Source: Luteimonas sp. 9C (GTDB lineage: Bacteria; Pseudomonadota; Gammaproteobacteria; Xanthomonadales; Xanthomonadaceae). From it: a stretch of 64,000 bases of DNA. Below are positions 36,928 through 54,012 of the stretch, one piece after another (positions within the stretch are counted from its first letter, which is position 1; each line of letters starts with the position of its first letter). Location of the stretch: positions 124,001 through 188,000 of the forward strand of contig NZ_LR733312.1 in assembly GCF_902506295.1 (NCBI RefSeq), in the 5' to 3' direction. The translations under genes and the position numbers were made by a program. The notes under the pieces are model-generated. The model saw only the letters and a list, made by a program, of their open reading frames with translations, was not told the DNA's origin and did not search any database.

Positions 36928-39900
36928 ATGAAAGCCAACCGCACTTCGCGTGCCCCCAAACCCAGCCTGCTCGCGTGCGCGCTGCTGGGCTGTCTCGTCG
37001 TCGCGACACCTGCGTTCGCACAGTCCACCGGCGCCACGCTGCGCGGCCAGGTGTCCTCGCAGGCGGGCGCGGAAGCCGGCACCACGGTGACGGCCACCAA
37101 TACCGCCACCGGGGCGGTGCGCCGCACCCAGACTGGTGCGAACGGCAGCTACACCCTGATCGGCCTGCCGCCGGGTACCTACCGCGTCGACGCGGGCGGT
37201 AACCAGCAGACGGTGACGCTGTCGGTGGCTTCGACATCGACTCTCAACTTGCAGGGCACCACCAGCCAGACCGGCACCGCGTCCGGCGATGTGACCGACA
37301 TCGGCGCCGTCACCGTGACCGCCCCGCTGCTGCGCGACGTCAAGACGTCCGAAGTGGGCAACACGATCTCGCTGCGCCAGATCCAGCAGCTGCCGCAGGC
37401 GACGCGCAACTTCCTCGAGTTCGCCGACACCGTGCCGGGCATGGCGTTCACCACCGACGCGCAGGGTTTCACCTCGCTGCGTAGCGGCGCGACCAACAGC
37501 TCGTCGGGCAATCTCTACATCGACGGCGTCGGCCAGAAGGGATACGTCGAAGGCGGCGGTGTCGCCGGCCAGAACAATTCGCGCGGCAACCCGTTCTCGC
37601 AGCTGGCGATCGGCGAGTACAAGGTCATCACCTCGAACTACAAGGCCGAGTACGGCCAGGTCACCGGCGCCGCCGTGACCGCGGCGACGAAGTCGGGCAC
37701 CAACGAATTCGAAGGCGAAGCGTTCTACCGCTTCACCAACGAGGGCCTGCGCGAGAAGCGTCCCGACGAAGAGGCACCGGGCAAGGACAAGGTCGATTCG
37801 CAGACCAAGGAATGGGGCGTCGCCTTCGGCGGCCCGATCATCCAGGACCGCATGCACTTCTTCGCCGTCTACGAGAAGAAGGACCTGATCACCCCGCGCA
37901 GCGTGGTGCCGGACTCCAACGCCTCGCAGTTCGTGCAGTATCTGCCGGCGGACGTCCAGGCGCGCTTTGGCCCGATCAGTGCGCCGTTCGAGGAGGACCT
38001 GTACTTCGGCAAGATCAGCTGGAACGTGACCGACGACGATCTGATCGAACTCAGCGCGCAGGTGCGTGACGAGGTCCAGGTGGACTCGGTCGGCGACCAG
38101 CGCGCCGCCGAGCACGGCCGCGACGTCATCAACAAGGACAAGCGCGTCAACCTGCGCTGGCAGCACAGCGCCGCGTCGTGGAACAACGAGCTGATCCTCA
38201 GCACCGAGGACACGCAGACCAACCCGTTCCCGATGAGCCTGGGCAACGGCATCATCTACACCTACATCGAGCGCAATCCCAACGGCACCGTCGCCAACGA
38301 GCGCACGCTGGTCGAGACCGGTCCGGCCGGTGGCTTCGACGCGTTCCGTCGCGAGCAGGACGGCTGGTCGCTGATCAACAACACGACGTTCCAGGGCTTC
38401 GAGTTCGCGGGAGAGCACACCTTCAAGGTGGGCGTGAGCTACAAGGACATCACGCTCGCCTCGCAGGACGCCGGCGCGATCAATCCGCAGTTCCGTTACG
38501 AAGTCACGACGGCAGGCGTCAAGCCGACGCCGTTCAACGTCGATTTCCTCTCGCCCTACAACGTGCCCGGCCAGCGTCCGTCGGTGGAGACCGATTCGAA
38601 GCAGTACGGGTTCTACATCCAGGACGACTGGCAGGTGAACGACCACCTGATCTTCAACCTGGGCGTGCGCTGGGACTACGAGAAGAATCCGGCCTACACC
38701 GACTTCGTGACCTCGCAGGCCTTCGTCGACGCGCTGTATTCGCCGGACGAAGACAACCCTGGCCAGCCCTGGGCCAATCGCCTGCTCGCCAGCGGCATCA
38801 ACGCGCGTGACTACATCAGCACCGGTGACAACCGCAGCGACTTCAAGGACGGCTGGGCGCCGCGCTTCGGCTTCGCCTGGGATCTCGATGCCAACGAACA
38901 GCACGTGATCCACGGCGGCGCCGGCCGCTCTTACGACCGCAACCTGTTCAAGCTGCTGTCGCTGGAAGTTAGCAAGGCCGCGCTCTCGCCGGTCAACGTC
39001 CGCTTCCAGGATCCGGCCACCGGGCAGTGCTACCGTCCGAACGAGGAAGGCCGTCCGTGCGTCGCCTGGGACGAGCGCTATCTCACCGGCATCGAGCAGC
39101 TGTGGTCCATTCCCGGCACCGCCGGCAGCGCCGAGCTCTTCATGCTCAACAACGACCTGCGCACGCCCTACAGCGACCAGTTCAGCCTCGGCATGGCCAA
39201 CCAGGTCGGCGACTGGCTGACCGACGTGACCGTCCAGCGCATCAACAGCTACGACGGTTTCGTGTTCACGCTGATCAACCGCTATCCCGACGGCAGCTAT
39301 TTCCAGGACGGCAGCGCGCCGTGGGGCGAAGCGGTCCCGGGCTACGCGAACACCATCCTCGGCAGCAACGGCATCGAGACCAAGAACGACCAGCTGCTGA
39401 TGTCGGCGGAAAAGCCGTACACCAAGGACTCGGGCTGGGGCGTCAGCTTCGCGTACACGAAGACCGACGCGATCCACAACCGCTCGCGTGACGAGGCGTA
39501 CGCGTTCGACAAGCCGACGATCGCAGGCTATCCCTTCATCAATGCCAACGACGTGCCCGAACACCGCCTGGTAATGGCGGGTTCCGTGGACGGTCCGTGG
39601 GGCCTGACGTTCGGCGCGAAGATCGTGCTCGAGACGCCGCGCTACCTCAACGACGTGCGCGACTACGGTGCGCGTCCGGCCGATGGCTCGTTCGGCCAGC
39701 CGATCGCGTTCAAGCCGCCGGGTACGGGCAAGTTCCTGGTCGGTGGCGACATCTGGGGCTACCGCACCGTCGACCTGCAGGCGACCAAGGAGTTCGCACT
39801 GCCGGGCGACACCGCGCTGACCGCACGCCTGAACGTGCTCAACGTGTTCAACTACCAGAACTTCTCGTCGTTCAACCTGATCAGCGCGGGCGCCGGCGGC

Positions 39901-39990
39901 AACTACTCGCCCAACATCACGGTCAACGAGTTCGGCAACATGTACTACGTGCCGCGTACGCTGAGCCTCGAGCTCGGTGTGAAGTTCTGA
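36928..39990 (+). CDS. TonB-dependent receptor, Oar-like with carboxypeptidase-regulatory domain
   Basis: Outer-membrane active transporter. 1020 residues. Signal peptide ending ATPAFAQ (about residue 31), a CarboxypepD_reg-like beta domain at about 36-105 (GATLRGQVSSQAG, then TGANGSYTLIGLPPGTYRV), a plug domain with a TRNFLEFADTVPGM segment, and a 22-strand barrel ending in GVKF with the terminal Phe used for outer-membrane insertion. GGAGGGG lies 7 nt before the ATG. The Oar type often handles carbohydrates or peptides; with the LacI-type operator a sugar-derived ligand is plausible. Followed after 86 bp by a halogenase gene. Confidence 0.9.
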   Translation: MKANRTSRAPKPSLLACALLGCLVVATPAFAQSTGATLRGQVSSQAGAEAGTTVTATNTATGAVRRTQTGANGSYTLIGLPPGTYRVDAGGNQQTVTLSVASTSTLNLQGTTSQTGTASGDVTDIGAVTVTAPLLRDVKTSEVGNTISLRQIQQLPQATRNFLEFADTVPGMAFTTDAQGFTSLRSGATNSSSGNLYIDGVGQKGYVEGGGVAGQNNSRGNPFSQLAIGEYKVITSNYKAEYGQVTGAAVTAATKSGTNEFEGEAFYRFTNEGLREKRPDEEAPGKDKVDSQTKEWGVAFGGPIIQDRMHFFAVYEKKDLITPRSVVPDSNASQFVQYLPADVQARFGPISAPFEEDLYFGKISWNVTDDDLIELSAQVRDEVQVDSVGDQRAAEHGRDVINKDKRVNLRWQHSAASWNNELILSTEDTQTNPFPMSLGNGIIYTYIERNPNGTVANERTLVETGPAGGFDAFRREQDGWSLINNTTFQGFEFAGEHTFKVGVSYKDITLASQDAGAINPQFRYEVTTAGVKPTPFNVDFLSPYNVPGQRPSVETDSKQYGFYIQDDWQVNDHLIFNLGVRWDYEKNPAYTDFVTSQAFVDALYSPDEDNPGQPWANRLLASGINARDYISTGDNRSDFKDGWAPRFGFAWDLDANEQHVIHGGAGRSYDRNLFKLLSLEVSKAALSPVNVRFQDPATGQCYRPNEEGRPCVAWDERYLTGIEQLWSIPGTAGSAELFMLNNDLRTPYSDQFSLGMANQVGDWLTDVTVQRINSYDGFVFTLINRYPDGSYFQDGSAPWGEAVPGYANTILGSNGIETKNDQLLMSAEKPYTKDSGWGVSFAYTKTDAIHNRSRDEAYAFDKPTIAGYPFINANDVPEHRLVMAGSVDGPWGLTFGAKIVLETPRYLNDVRDYGARPADGSFGQPIAFKPPGTGKFLVGGDIWGYRTVDLQATKEFALPGDTALTARLNVLNVFNYQNFSSFNLISAGAGGNYSPNITVNEFGNMYYVPRTLSLELGVKF

Positions 39991-40014
39991 CGCGCACCCG
40001 CGCGTCCGCGTGAC

Positions 40015-40042
40015 CACGACGGGACCTGCGGGTCCCGTCGTG
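40015..40042 (+). terminator. Strong hairpin between receptor and halogenase
   Basis: Perfect 12-bp stem CACGACGGGACC / GGTCCCGTCGTG (40015-40026, 40031-40042), loop TGCG. No U-tract follows (CTGTGGGTCTACG), so rather than a full terminator it may stabilise the receptor mRNA 3' end or let only part of transcription reach the halogenase gene. Confidence 0.55.
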
Positions 40043-40076
40043 CTGTGGGTCTACGCCATCGCAACAGGAGAGCGGG

Positions 40077-41591
40077 ATGGATCGTCTGCAACGCATCGTC
40101 ATCGTCGGCGGCGGCACGGCTGGCTGGATGACCGCGGCCGCGCTGTCGCGCGTGCTCGGCCCCGGCTACGACATCGCGCTGGTCGAATCGGAGCGGATCG
40201 GCACCGTCGGCGTCGGCGAGGCCACCGTGCCGCACATCAAGGCGTTCAACCAGCTGCTGCGCATCGACGAGGCCGAGTTCGTGCGCAGCACGCAGGGCAG
40301 CTTCAAGCTGGGCATCGAATTCGTCGACTGGCTCGACGTCGGCGAGCGCTACATCCACGGTTTCGGCAGCGAGATCGGGCATCCGCTCGGCCTGCTGCCG
40401 TTCCACCAGTACTGGCTCAAGGCGCGCAGCCAGGGCCGCGCCGGTCCGCTCGGCGATTACACCCTCAACACCGTGGCCGCGCAGCGCGGCCGCTTCATGG
40501 TCTCGGCGACGGACGTGCCTCCGGGATCCCCGCTGGGCAATATCGCCTACGCCTACCACTTCGATGCCGGGCTCTATGCGCGGTATCTGCGCGGCTATGC
40601 CGAACAGCGCGGCGTGCGCCGGCACGAAGGCATGGTCGAACACGTGGCGCAGCATGCCGAAAGCGGCTTCGTCACCTCGGTGCGGCTGCAGGACGGCACC
40701 GTGCTGGCGGGCGACCTGTTCGTCGACTGTTCCGGCTTCCGCGGCCTGCTGATCGAGCAGACGCTCAAGACCGGCTACCACGATTTCACCCATTGGCTGC
40801 CCTGCGACCGCGCGCTGGCCGTGCCGACCTCGAATGTCGGGCCGCCCGCGCCGTTCACGCGCTCGACCGCGCGTGCCGCCGGTTGGCAATGGCGCATTCC
40901 GCTGCAGCACCGCACCGGCAACGGCTACGTGTATTCGAGCGCGCACGTCAGCGACGACGAGGCGGCCGCCACGCTGCTGGCGAATCTGGAAGGCGAAGCG
41001 CTCGGCGATCCGCGACCGCTGCGCTTCACCACCGGTCGCCGCAAACAGAGCTGGCACCGCAACGTCGTCGCGATCGGGCTGTCGAGCGGATTCCTCGAGC
41101 CGCTGGAATCGACCAGCATCCACCTGATCCAGTCGGGCATCTCCAAGCTGCTCGAGCTGCTGCCGCGCGAGGGCTTCAATCCCGCGCTCGCCGAGCGCTA
41201 CAACGCGCAGCTGGCGTTCGAGTTCGACCGCATCCGCGACTTCATCGTGCTGCACTACAAGGCGACGCGTCGCGACGACACGGCGTTCTGGCGCCAGTGC
41301 CGGACGATGGAGGTGCCTGCGGAGCTGCAGGGCGTCATCGACCTGTTCCGCGACAGCGGCCGCTTCTTCCGCAACGCCAGCGAGATGTTCGCCGAGATCA
41401 GCTGGGTGCAGGTCATGATCGGGCAGGGCATCGTGCCGAAGGGCTGGCATCCGCTGGTCGACAACGTGCCCGACGAGGAGATCCACCGCTTCGTGGACAG
41501 CATCGGCCGCACGCTGTCGGCCTGCGTGGACGCGATGCCGCCGCACCAGGCCTTCATCGATCGGCACTGCAAGGCGCCGCCGCCGGCCTGA
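40077..41591 (+). CDS. Flavin-dependent tryptophan-halogenase family protein
   Basis: 504 residues, family length. FAD motif GGGTAGW at 11-17; family signature WQWRIP at 270-275; catalytic Lys K77 in GSFKLGIEF (Lys79 in PrnA) and Glu E344 in EPLESTS (Glu346 in PrnA). All elements for hypohalous-acid chemistry therefore remain. Needs reduced FAD from a flavin reductase, none of which is in the window. Such genes sit behind TonB receptors in Xanthomonads and Caulobacterales; the Brevundimonas homologue BrvH brominates indole, but the natural substrate of this group is unsettled. GGAGAG lies before the ATG. Confidence 0.9.
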   Translation: MDRLQRIVIVGGGTAGWMTAAALSRVLGPGYDIALVESERIGTVGVGEATVPHIKAFNQLLRIDEAEFVRSTQGSFKLGIEFVDWLDVGERYIHGFGSEIGHPLGLLPFHQYWLKARSQGRAGPLGDYTLNTVAAQRGRFMVSATDVPPGSPLGNIAYAYHFDAGLYARYLRGYAEQRGVRRHEGMVEHVAQHAESGFVTSVRLQDGTVLAGDLFVDCSGFRGLLIEQTLKTGYHDFTHWLPCDRALAVPTSNVGPPAPFTRSTARAAGWQWRIPLQHRTGNGYVYSSAHVSDDEAAATLLANLEGEALGDPRPLRFTTGRRKQSWHRNVVAIGLSSGFLEPLESTSIHLIQSGISKLLELLPREGFNPALAERYNAQLAFEFDRIRDFIVLHYKATRRDDTAFWRQCRTMEVPAELQGVIDLFRDSGRFFRNASEMFAEISWVQVMIGQGIVPKGWHPLVDNVPDEEIHRFVDSIGRTLSACVDAMPPHQAFIDRHCKAPPPA

Positions 41592-41611
41592 GGGCCAGCG
41601 GCGCGCAGGCG

Positions 41612-47559
<5,948 letters not shown>

Positions 47560-47652
47560 CGCAGTCCGTGGAGGGGTGCAGGGCCGGCGCGGGGATCGGA
47601 GCGCCAAGGTCCTTGCATCGCGACAACGCGTCCACACCGGGTCTCGACTAGA

Positions 47653-47665
47653 GCACAGTTTGTGC
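47653..47665. promoter_or_regulatory. Small dyad upstream of gltB
   Basis: GCACAGTTTGTGC, a 5-bp inverted repeat with 3-bp centre, about 95 bp before the gltB start. It could be a regulator site in the gltB promoter region; there is no independent support. Confidence 0.2.
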
Positions 47666-47829
47666 AGTGCGACAACCCGGTTTTCGCCGTGATTTCAGTT
47701 GCGGATGCAACCGCAGGACACTCGCTGCGCACGCGCGAACGTGCAGCGGAGTCAGCGCCCCGCACATGCACGACGTCGATGCGGCGGACGCGCCTCGTGG
47801 TGGCATTTCGGCCGCGACGCGGCCGCAGG

Positions 47830-48396
47830 TCAGGCCCGGACGAGATCGCCGGTCAGTGCATCACGGATGGTCGACGGCCCTGTGCGGCCACCGGTCCTGC
47901 CGTCGAGAATGCCGTCGACGCGTGCGCGCAATCGAATGTCGAGCGCGTCGCGTTCGGCGACCGCGGGTTCGCCGGTGAGGTTGGCGCTGGAGGAGACCAG
48001 CGCGCCGCCGAAGGCCGCGCACAGCGCCACGACATCGGCGTGCGCGCTGACGCGGACCGCGACGCTGGCATGGGCGCCGGTGATCCAGCCGGGCACATCC
48101 GCGCGCGCGGGCATCACCCAGGTATTGGGCCCCGGCCAGCTGCCGGTCACGCGGTCGCGCGCGGCGTCCGGGAGGCGCGTCCAGTCGACGATCGCATCGA
48201 GCTGCGCACATGCGCCGGCGATCAGGATCACACCCTTGTCGACCGGCCGCTGCTTGATGTCGAGCAGGCGCTCGACCGCATCGCGATCGAAAGGATCGCA
48301 GCCCAGGCCCCACACGCCTTCGGTGGGATAGGCGAGCACACCGCCGCGCGCGAGCAGCGCGGCGGCGGCGGGGATGTCGAGCACGGGCGCGGTCAT
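47830..48396 (-). CDS. tsaC: Threonylcarbamoyl-AMP synthase
   Basis: First enzyme of t6A37 tRNA modification, making threonylcarbamoyl-AMP from Thr, bicarbonate and ATP. 188 residues, the short TsaC form without the Sua5 C-terminal domain. YPTEGVWGLGCDP and KQRPVDKGVILIA are the substrate-binding motifs and SSSANLTGEP is the late signature. 10 bp downstream of topA, as in other gammaproteobacteria where topA-like and tsaC genes are neighbours. Confidence 0.94.
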   Translation of the reverse strand: MTAPVLDIPAAAALLARGGVLAYPTEGVWGLGCDPFDRDAVERLLDIKQRPVDKGVILIAGACAQLDAIVDWTRLPDAARDRVTGSWPGPNTWVMPARADVPGWITGAHASVAVRVSAHADVVALCAAFGGALVSSSANLTGEPAVAERDALDIRLRARVDGILDGRTGGRTGPSTIRDALTGDLVRA

Positions 48397-48406
48397 GCGC
48401 GACGGA

Positions 48407-50983
<2,577 letters not shown>

Positions 50984-51037
50984 GTCGGCGGGTCCGGGGC
51001 ACGCCCGAGGGCGGCCCAACACAAAAGGTGAAGATGA

Positions 51038-51066
51038 CGACGCCCGGGGACGGGCCCCGGGCGTCG
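51038..51066 (-). terminator. Perfect hairpin in the topA leader
   Basis: 12-bp stem CGACGCCCGGGG / CCCCGGGCGTCG (51038-51049, 51055-51066) with a 5-base loop, between the RDD gene and topA. On the minus strand it is followed by TCATCTTC, a poor U-tract, and lies just inside the transcript expected from the topA promoter candidate. It may end the RDD message, or form a 5' stem-loop on topA mRNA. Confidence 0.5.
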
Positions 51067-51072
51067 GTTGCT

Positions 51073-51107
51073 TTTATAGTGGAATCACGGGCGGGGTGGC
51101 CTGTCAA
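51073..51107 (-). promoter_or_regulatory. Candidate topA promoter
   Basis: Minus-strand TTGACA (51107-51102, a perfect -35) and TATAAA (51078-51073) about 90 bp before topA. Spacing is 23 nt, longer than the usual 17, which could make the promoter sensitive to supercoiling or simply weak. Start of transcription would fall right at the hairpin. Confidence 0.35.
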
Positions 51108-51126
51108 GCGCCGCCGTGGCTGCCGG

Positions 51127-52044
51127 TCAGGAAAAGGCGGCGATTCCGAGCAGCGCGAACAGCAGCAGGCCCAGGCCGACCAGGATGCCGAGGAGCACGA
51201 GGACCACCACCGTCACCGTCCCCAGATCGCGACGCTGCCGGTCCGGCTGGTCGGTGAACGCCCACCGATCGACCACCAGGGTGTCACAGACCATGTCGTG
51301 CAGCGCCTGCTTGCGCTGGGTAAACGCGGCCATCAGGAAGCCGATCATCAGGATCAGGCTGCTGAGGATGGTCGCGAGGTAGCGGCCGACGCCGCGCCCG
51401 AACGAGATCCGCGCGCCGTCGAGACGCACCACCTTGATGCCCACGGCCATCTTGCCGGGCGTCGCCATGGCGTAGGCGGCGTGGAACCAGGCGAAATACA
51501 GCGTCGAGAGCACCAGCGACACCGTGTTGACGACGATCTGTTCCATCCAGATGCCCCGACCGAAGCCCCCGACGCCGAGCAGTTCGTAGATCAGCCCGCC
51601 GACCAGCGCACTGGCGATGCCCAGCAGCAGGGCATCGATGGCATAGGCCGCCAGACGCTTGCGGAAGCCGGCCAGCACCACGTCTCCGCCTCGGGTCACG
51701 GCGTCCGCCCGGGCCACGTTGGCCGTCGGCGGTGCATAGGGCGAACCCGCCGTGCCGGTGCCGGTGATGTCCGTCACCGGCCGCCAGCCGGCGTCGGGAT
51801 CCGCAGGCGCGGACGCGTCGACGGCGGGCGCCACCGGTTCCAGTGCCCAGGCCTCGAGCCCCGGGGCGCGCGCGATTCCGAAGGCCTGAGCCAGCGTCCG
51901 GAACGGCTGCCAGTCGGCCATGCCGTCGCGCCAGACGAGGGTGTCGTCGCCGACGATGCCGTCGTCGCGGAGCTGGCGCAGCGCGTCCCCGGTCACCGGG
52001 CCATGGCGGGTGTTGCGTGCGTCGGCGTAGTACCAGTCGTGCAT
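51127..52044 (-). CDS. RDD-family membrane protein with N-terminal GYF-like domain
   Basis: Function unknown. 305 residues. Residues 1-55 are a GYF_2-type domain (WYYADARNTRHGPVTG, then LVWRDGMADWQPF), a putative Pro-rich-peptide binder; a Pro/Ala/Asp linker follows; then an RDD domain (AGFRKRLAAYAIDALLLG with the Arg and Asp of the name, and TPGKMAVGIKVVRLDG) and a last membrane helix. Paralogue of the next gene. Third in a GYF-gene block between smg and topA. Confidence 0.85.
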   Translation of the reverse strand: MHDWYYADARNTRHGPVTGDALRQLRDDGIVGDDTLVWRDGMADWQPFRTLAQAFGIARAPGLEAWALEPVAPAVDASAPADPDAGWRPVTDITGTGTAGSPYAPPTANVARADAVTRGGDVVLAGFRKRLAAYAIDALLLGIASALVGGLIYELLGVGGFGRGIWMEQIVVNTVSLVLSTLYFAWFHAAYAMATPGKMAVGIKVVRLDGARISFGRGVGRYLATILSSLILMIGFLMAAFTQRKQALHDMVCDTLVVDRWAFTDQPDRQRRDLGTVTVVVLVLLGILVGLGLLLFALLGIAAFS

Positions 52045-52107
52045 CGGGGAACGTCCCTGTGTTGGGTGGTTGGGAAGCGCGGCACGCCTGGCGCGGCGTG
52101 CGCTGGA

Positions 52108-53076
52108 TCAGAACGCCGCGGCAATGCCGGCGAGGACGACGAAGCCCACGCCCAGCAGGATCAGAACGCCCCAGATCACGAGGACCACCGTGGCCACGGT
52201 GCCGAGTGTGCGCTGCTGGTATTCGGGATGCTCGGTGTACGCCCACTGGTCGACGACGTAGGTGCTGGCCACCATGTCGTGCAGACCCTGCTTGCGCTGG
52301 GTGAACAGCGTGACCAGATAGCCGATGTAGAGCGTCAGATAGTTGAGCAGATGCGACGCCCAGCGCCCGAGTGCGCGGGCGCGGGTCATGCGGGTGCCGT
52401 CCAGGTCGACCACCTTGATGCCCACCGCCATCTTGCCCAGCGTCGCCTGGCGCGCGGACGATTCCATCGTCACGAAATACACCGCGCTGATCAGCGGCCA
52501 GGACAGGTAGACCGCGACCATCAGCACGACGGTGCCGATACCGAAATCCGGCGCGCCGCTGCCGAGCTGGCCGAGCGCGCCGCCCAGGCCGAACAGCAGC
52601 ACCGCCACGAGGATGATCGCGTAGTAGACGGCGGTGAGCAGCAGCGAGTCGATCAGCAGAGCGGCGGCGCGCTTGAGGAAACCGGCGTCCACCACCTCGC
52701 CGCCCTGGACGACGGTCGCCGCTCGCACCACGGGCGCGACCGGCGGCGTATAGGGCGATGTGGCATCGGAGGCGTCATCGTCCGTCCGCCAGGCGGCGTC
52801 GACGGCATCCAGCGGGGCCGCGGATGCGTGCGATGACGCGCCGGGCGGTGCCCCAGCCGCATCTCCCGATACGGTCGCGGGTGCGTCCGGTGCGTCCGGA
52901 CCGGCGACGCCCAGTTCGTGCGCCAGCGCGCGCAGCGGCGTCCAGGCCTCCAGTCCGTCGCGCCACAGCAGCGTGTCGTCGCCCAGCGTGCCCTGCTGGC
53001 GCAACTGCAGGAGCGCGGGCGTCGTGATCGGTCCCTGGCGGGTGTTGGTGGTGTCGGCGTAGTACCACTCGGTCAT
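52108..53076 (-). CDS. RDD-family membrane protein with N-terminal GYF-like domain, paralogue
   Basis: Function unknown. 322 residues with the same plan as its downstream neighbour: GYF-like WYYADTTNTRQGPITT and LLWRDGLEAWTPLRALAHEL, a longer Ala/Gly/Ser linker, an RDD domain (AGFLKRAAALLIDSLLLT; LGKMAVGIKVVDLDGTR) and a final hydrophobic helix. Here the first Arg of the RDD motif is displaced to FLKR. 63 bp separate the two genes, so one transcript is likely. Some RDD proteins act in sodium or lipid transport; this is not enough to assign a role. Confidence 0.85.
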   Translation of the reverse strand: MTEWYYADTTNTRQGPITTPALLQLRQQGTLGDDTLLWRDGLEAWTPLRALAHELGVAGPDAPDAPATVSGDAAGAPPGASSHASAAPLDAVDAAWRTDDDASDATSPYTPPVAPVVRAATVVQGGEVVDAGFLKRAAALLIDSLLLTAVYYAIILVAVLLFGLGGALGQLGSGAPDFGIGTVVLMVAVYLSWPLISAVYFVTMESSARQATLGKMAVGIKVVDLDGTRMTRARALGRWASHLLNYLTLYIGYLVTLFTQRKQGLHDMVASTYVVDQWAYTEHPEYQQRTLGTVATVVLVIWGVLILLGVGFVVLAGIAAAF

Positions 53077-53139
53077 CGGAAACGGGTCCTTTTCGATCGT
53101 TGCATCCAGCTGCGTGCGGCGGCGCCGGCACGTCAGGTG

Positions 53140-53874
53140 TCAGGTCCGGCACGTGGCCGGCAGAAAGCGTCGCGCGACGGTGCCGCTGCAGGTCCACTGG
53201 CCGGCGGCGGGATCCAGCCACCAGGTCAGCGTCTCGCCATCGATCGCGACATGGTCGAATCCCTGCAGCCGGATGACGATCCCGCAGCGGTCGCCGGCCG
53301 CGACGGAACGCGCACCCGGGTCCAGGGTGTCCTGCGTCGTCAGCACATCGGCGACGCGCGGGTGGGCAAGCAGGCCGGCGCGCGCGGCATCGACCTCGAC
53401 GCTGGAGAACGCAGCGCGATCGGCGCCGGGCACGCGGCTGGACGTGGTGATCGGGCAGGGGCGACCCTCGAGCCGTGCGGCCTGCACCGTCAGCTGCAGC
53501 GGCGTTGCGTTGGCGGCCACCTCGAGCACGCCGGATCGCGCGCGATAGTCGGCATAGGCCGGCACCGCGATCGCCGTGAGGATTCCCAGCACCGGCACGG
53601 CCAGGCCGGCGAGCACGAGAGCGACGATCCAGATCCAGTGCAGACCGCGGCGCGGCGGCGCCGGCATGGCGGCGCGAGGCAGGGGCGGCGGCACCGGAGG
53701 AAGACCGAGCTGGGACGCCATCGACGCCAGCGGCGCCCAGTCGGCCATGCCGTCGCGCCAGACGGGCGTCGCGGCGTGGATGCGGCCCGCCTGCAACAGG
53801 CGCACCAGATCGTCGGCCCGCATCGGGCCGGTGCGCCCGCCGTCGGGCGTCGCATGGAACCAGGTGTCCGCCAT
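53140..53874 (-). CDS. GYF-like domain fused to pilin-like helix, secreted domain
   Basis: Function unknown. 244 residues. Residues 1-52 are a third GYF-like domain (ATPDGGRTGPMRADDL; PVWRDGMADWAPLASM). A Pro-rich linker leads to one hydrophobic helix (about 78-103) ending ILTAIAVPAYADYRARSG, very close to the type IV pilin helix (ILAAIAIPAYQDY). The prepilin cleavage site and Glu5 are missing, so it is probably a membrane protein with the pilin-like helix and a C-terminal domain with Cys residues outside. Start 53874 gives the GYF domain; the frame upstream is not conserved-looking. Confidence 0.7.
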   Translation of the reverse strand: MADTWFHATPDGGRTGPMRADDLVRLLQAGRIHAATPVWRDGMADWAPLASMASQLGLPPVPPPLPRAAMPAPPRRGLHWIWIVALVLAGLAVPVLGILTAIAVPAYADYRARSGVLEVAANATPLQLTVQAARLEGRPCPITTSSRVPGADRAAFSSVEVDAARAGLLAHPRVADVLTTQDTLDPGARSVAAGDRCGIVIRLQGFDHVAIDGETLTWWLDPAAGQWTCSGTVARRFLPATCRT

Positions 53875-53958
53875 CGGTGATCCTGCCGGGCCGGATGTCG
53901 GCCACTCCCCCGTGTTCATCCTACAACCGCGCGCCGGGCGGCCCAAGCCACTCAAACG

Positions 53959-53986
53959 CGACAGGCGCCCGGGTGGGCGCCTGTCG
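53959..53986 (-). terminator. Terminator downstream of smg
   Basis: Perfect 12-bp hairpin CGACAGGCGCCC / GGGCGCCTGTCG (53959-53970, 53975-53986), loop GGGT. On the minus strand it is followed by CGTTTGAGT. It lies 27 bp after the smg stop and separates smg from the GYF block. Confidence 0.8.
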
Positions 53987-54012
53987 GTGTCGTCTTCGCA
54001 CGCGACGGTGCG

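Noticed and set aside
36889-40017. Minus-strand open frame of 1042 codons across the TonB receptor
   Set aside because: Frame is the antisense of a well-supported receptor gene. Its translation is an Arg/Val/Gly mixture with no motif; it arises from high third-position GC.
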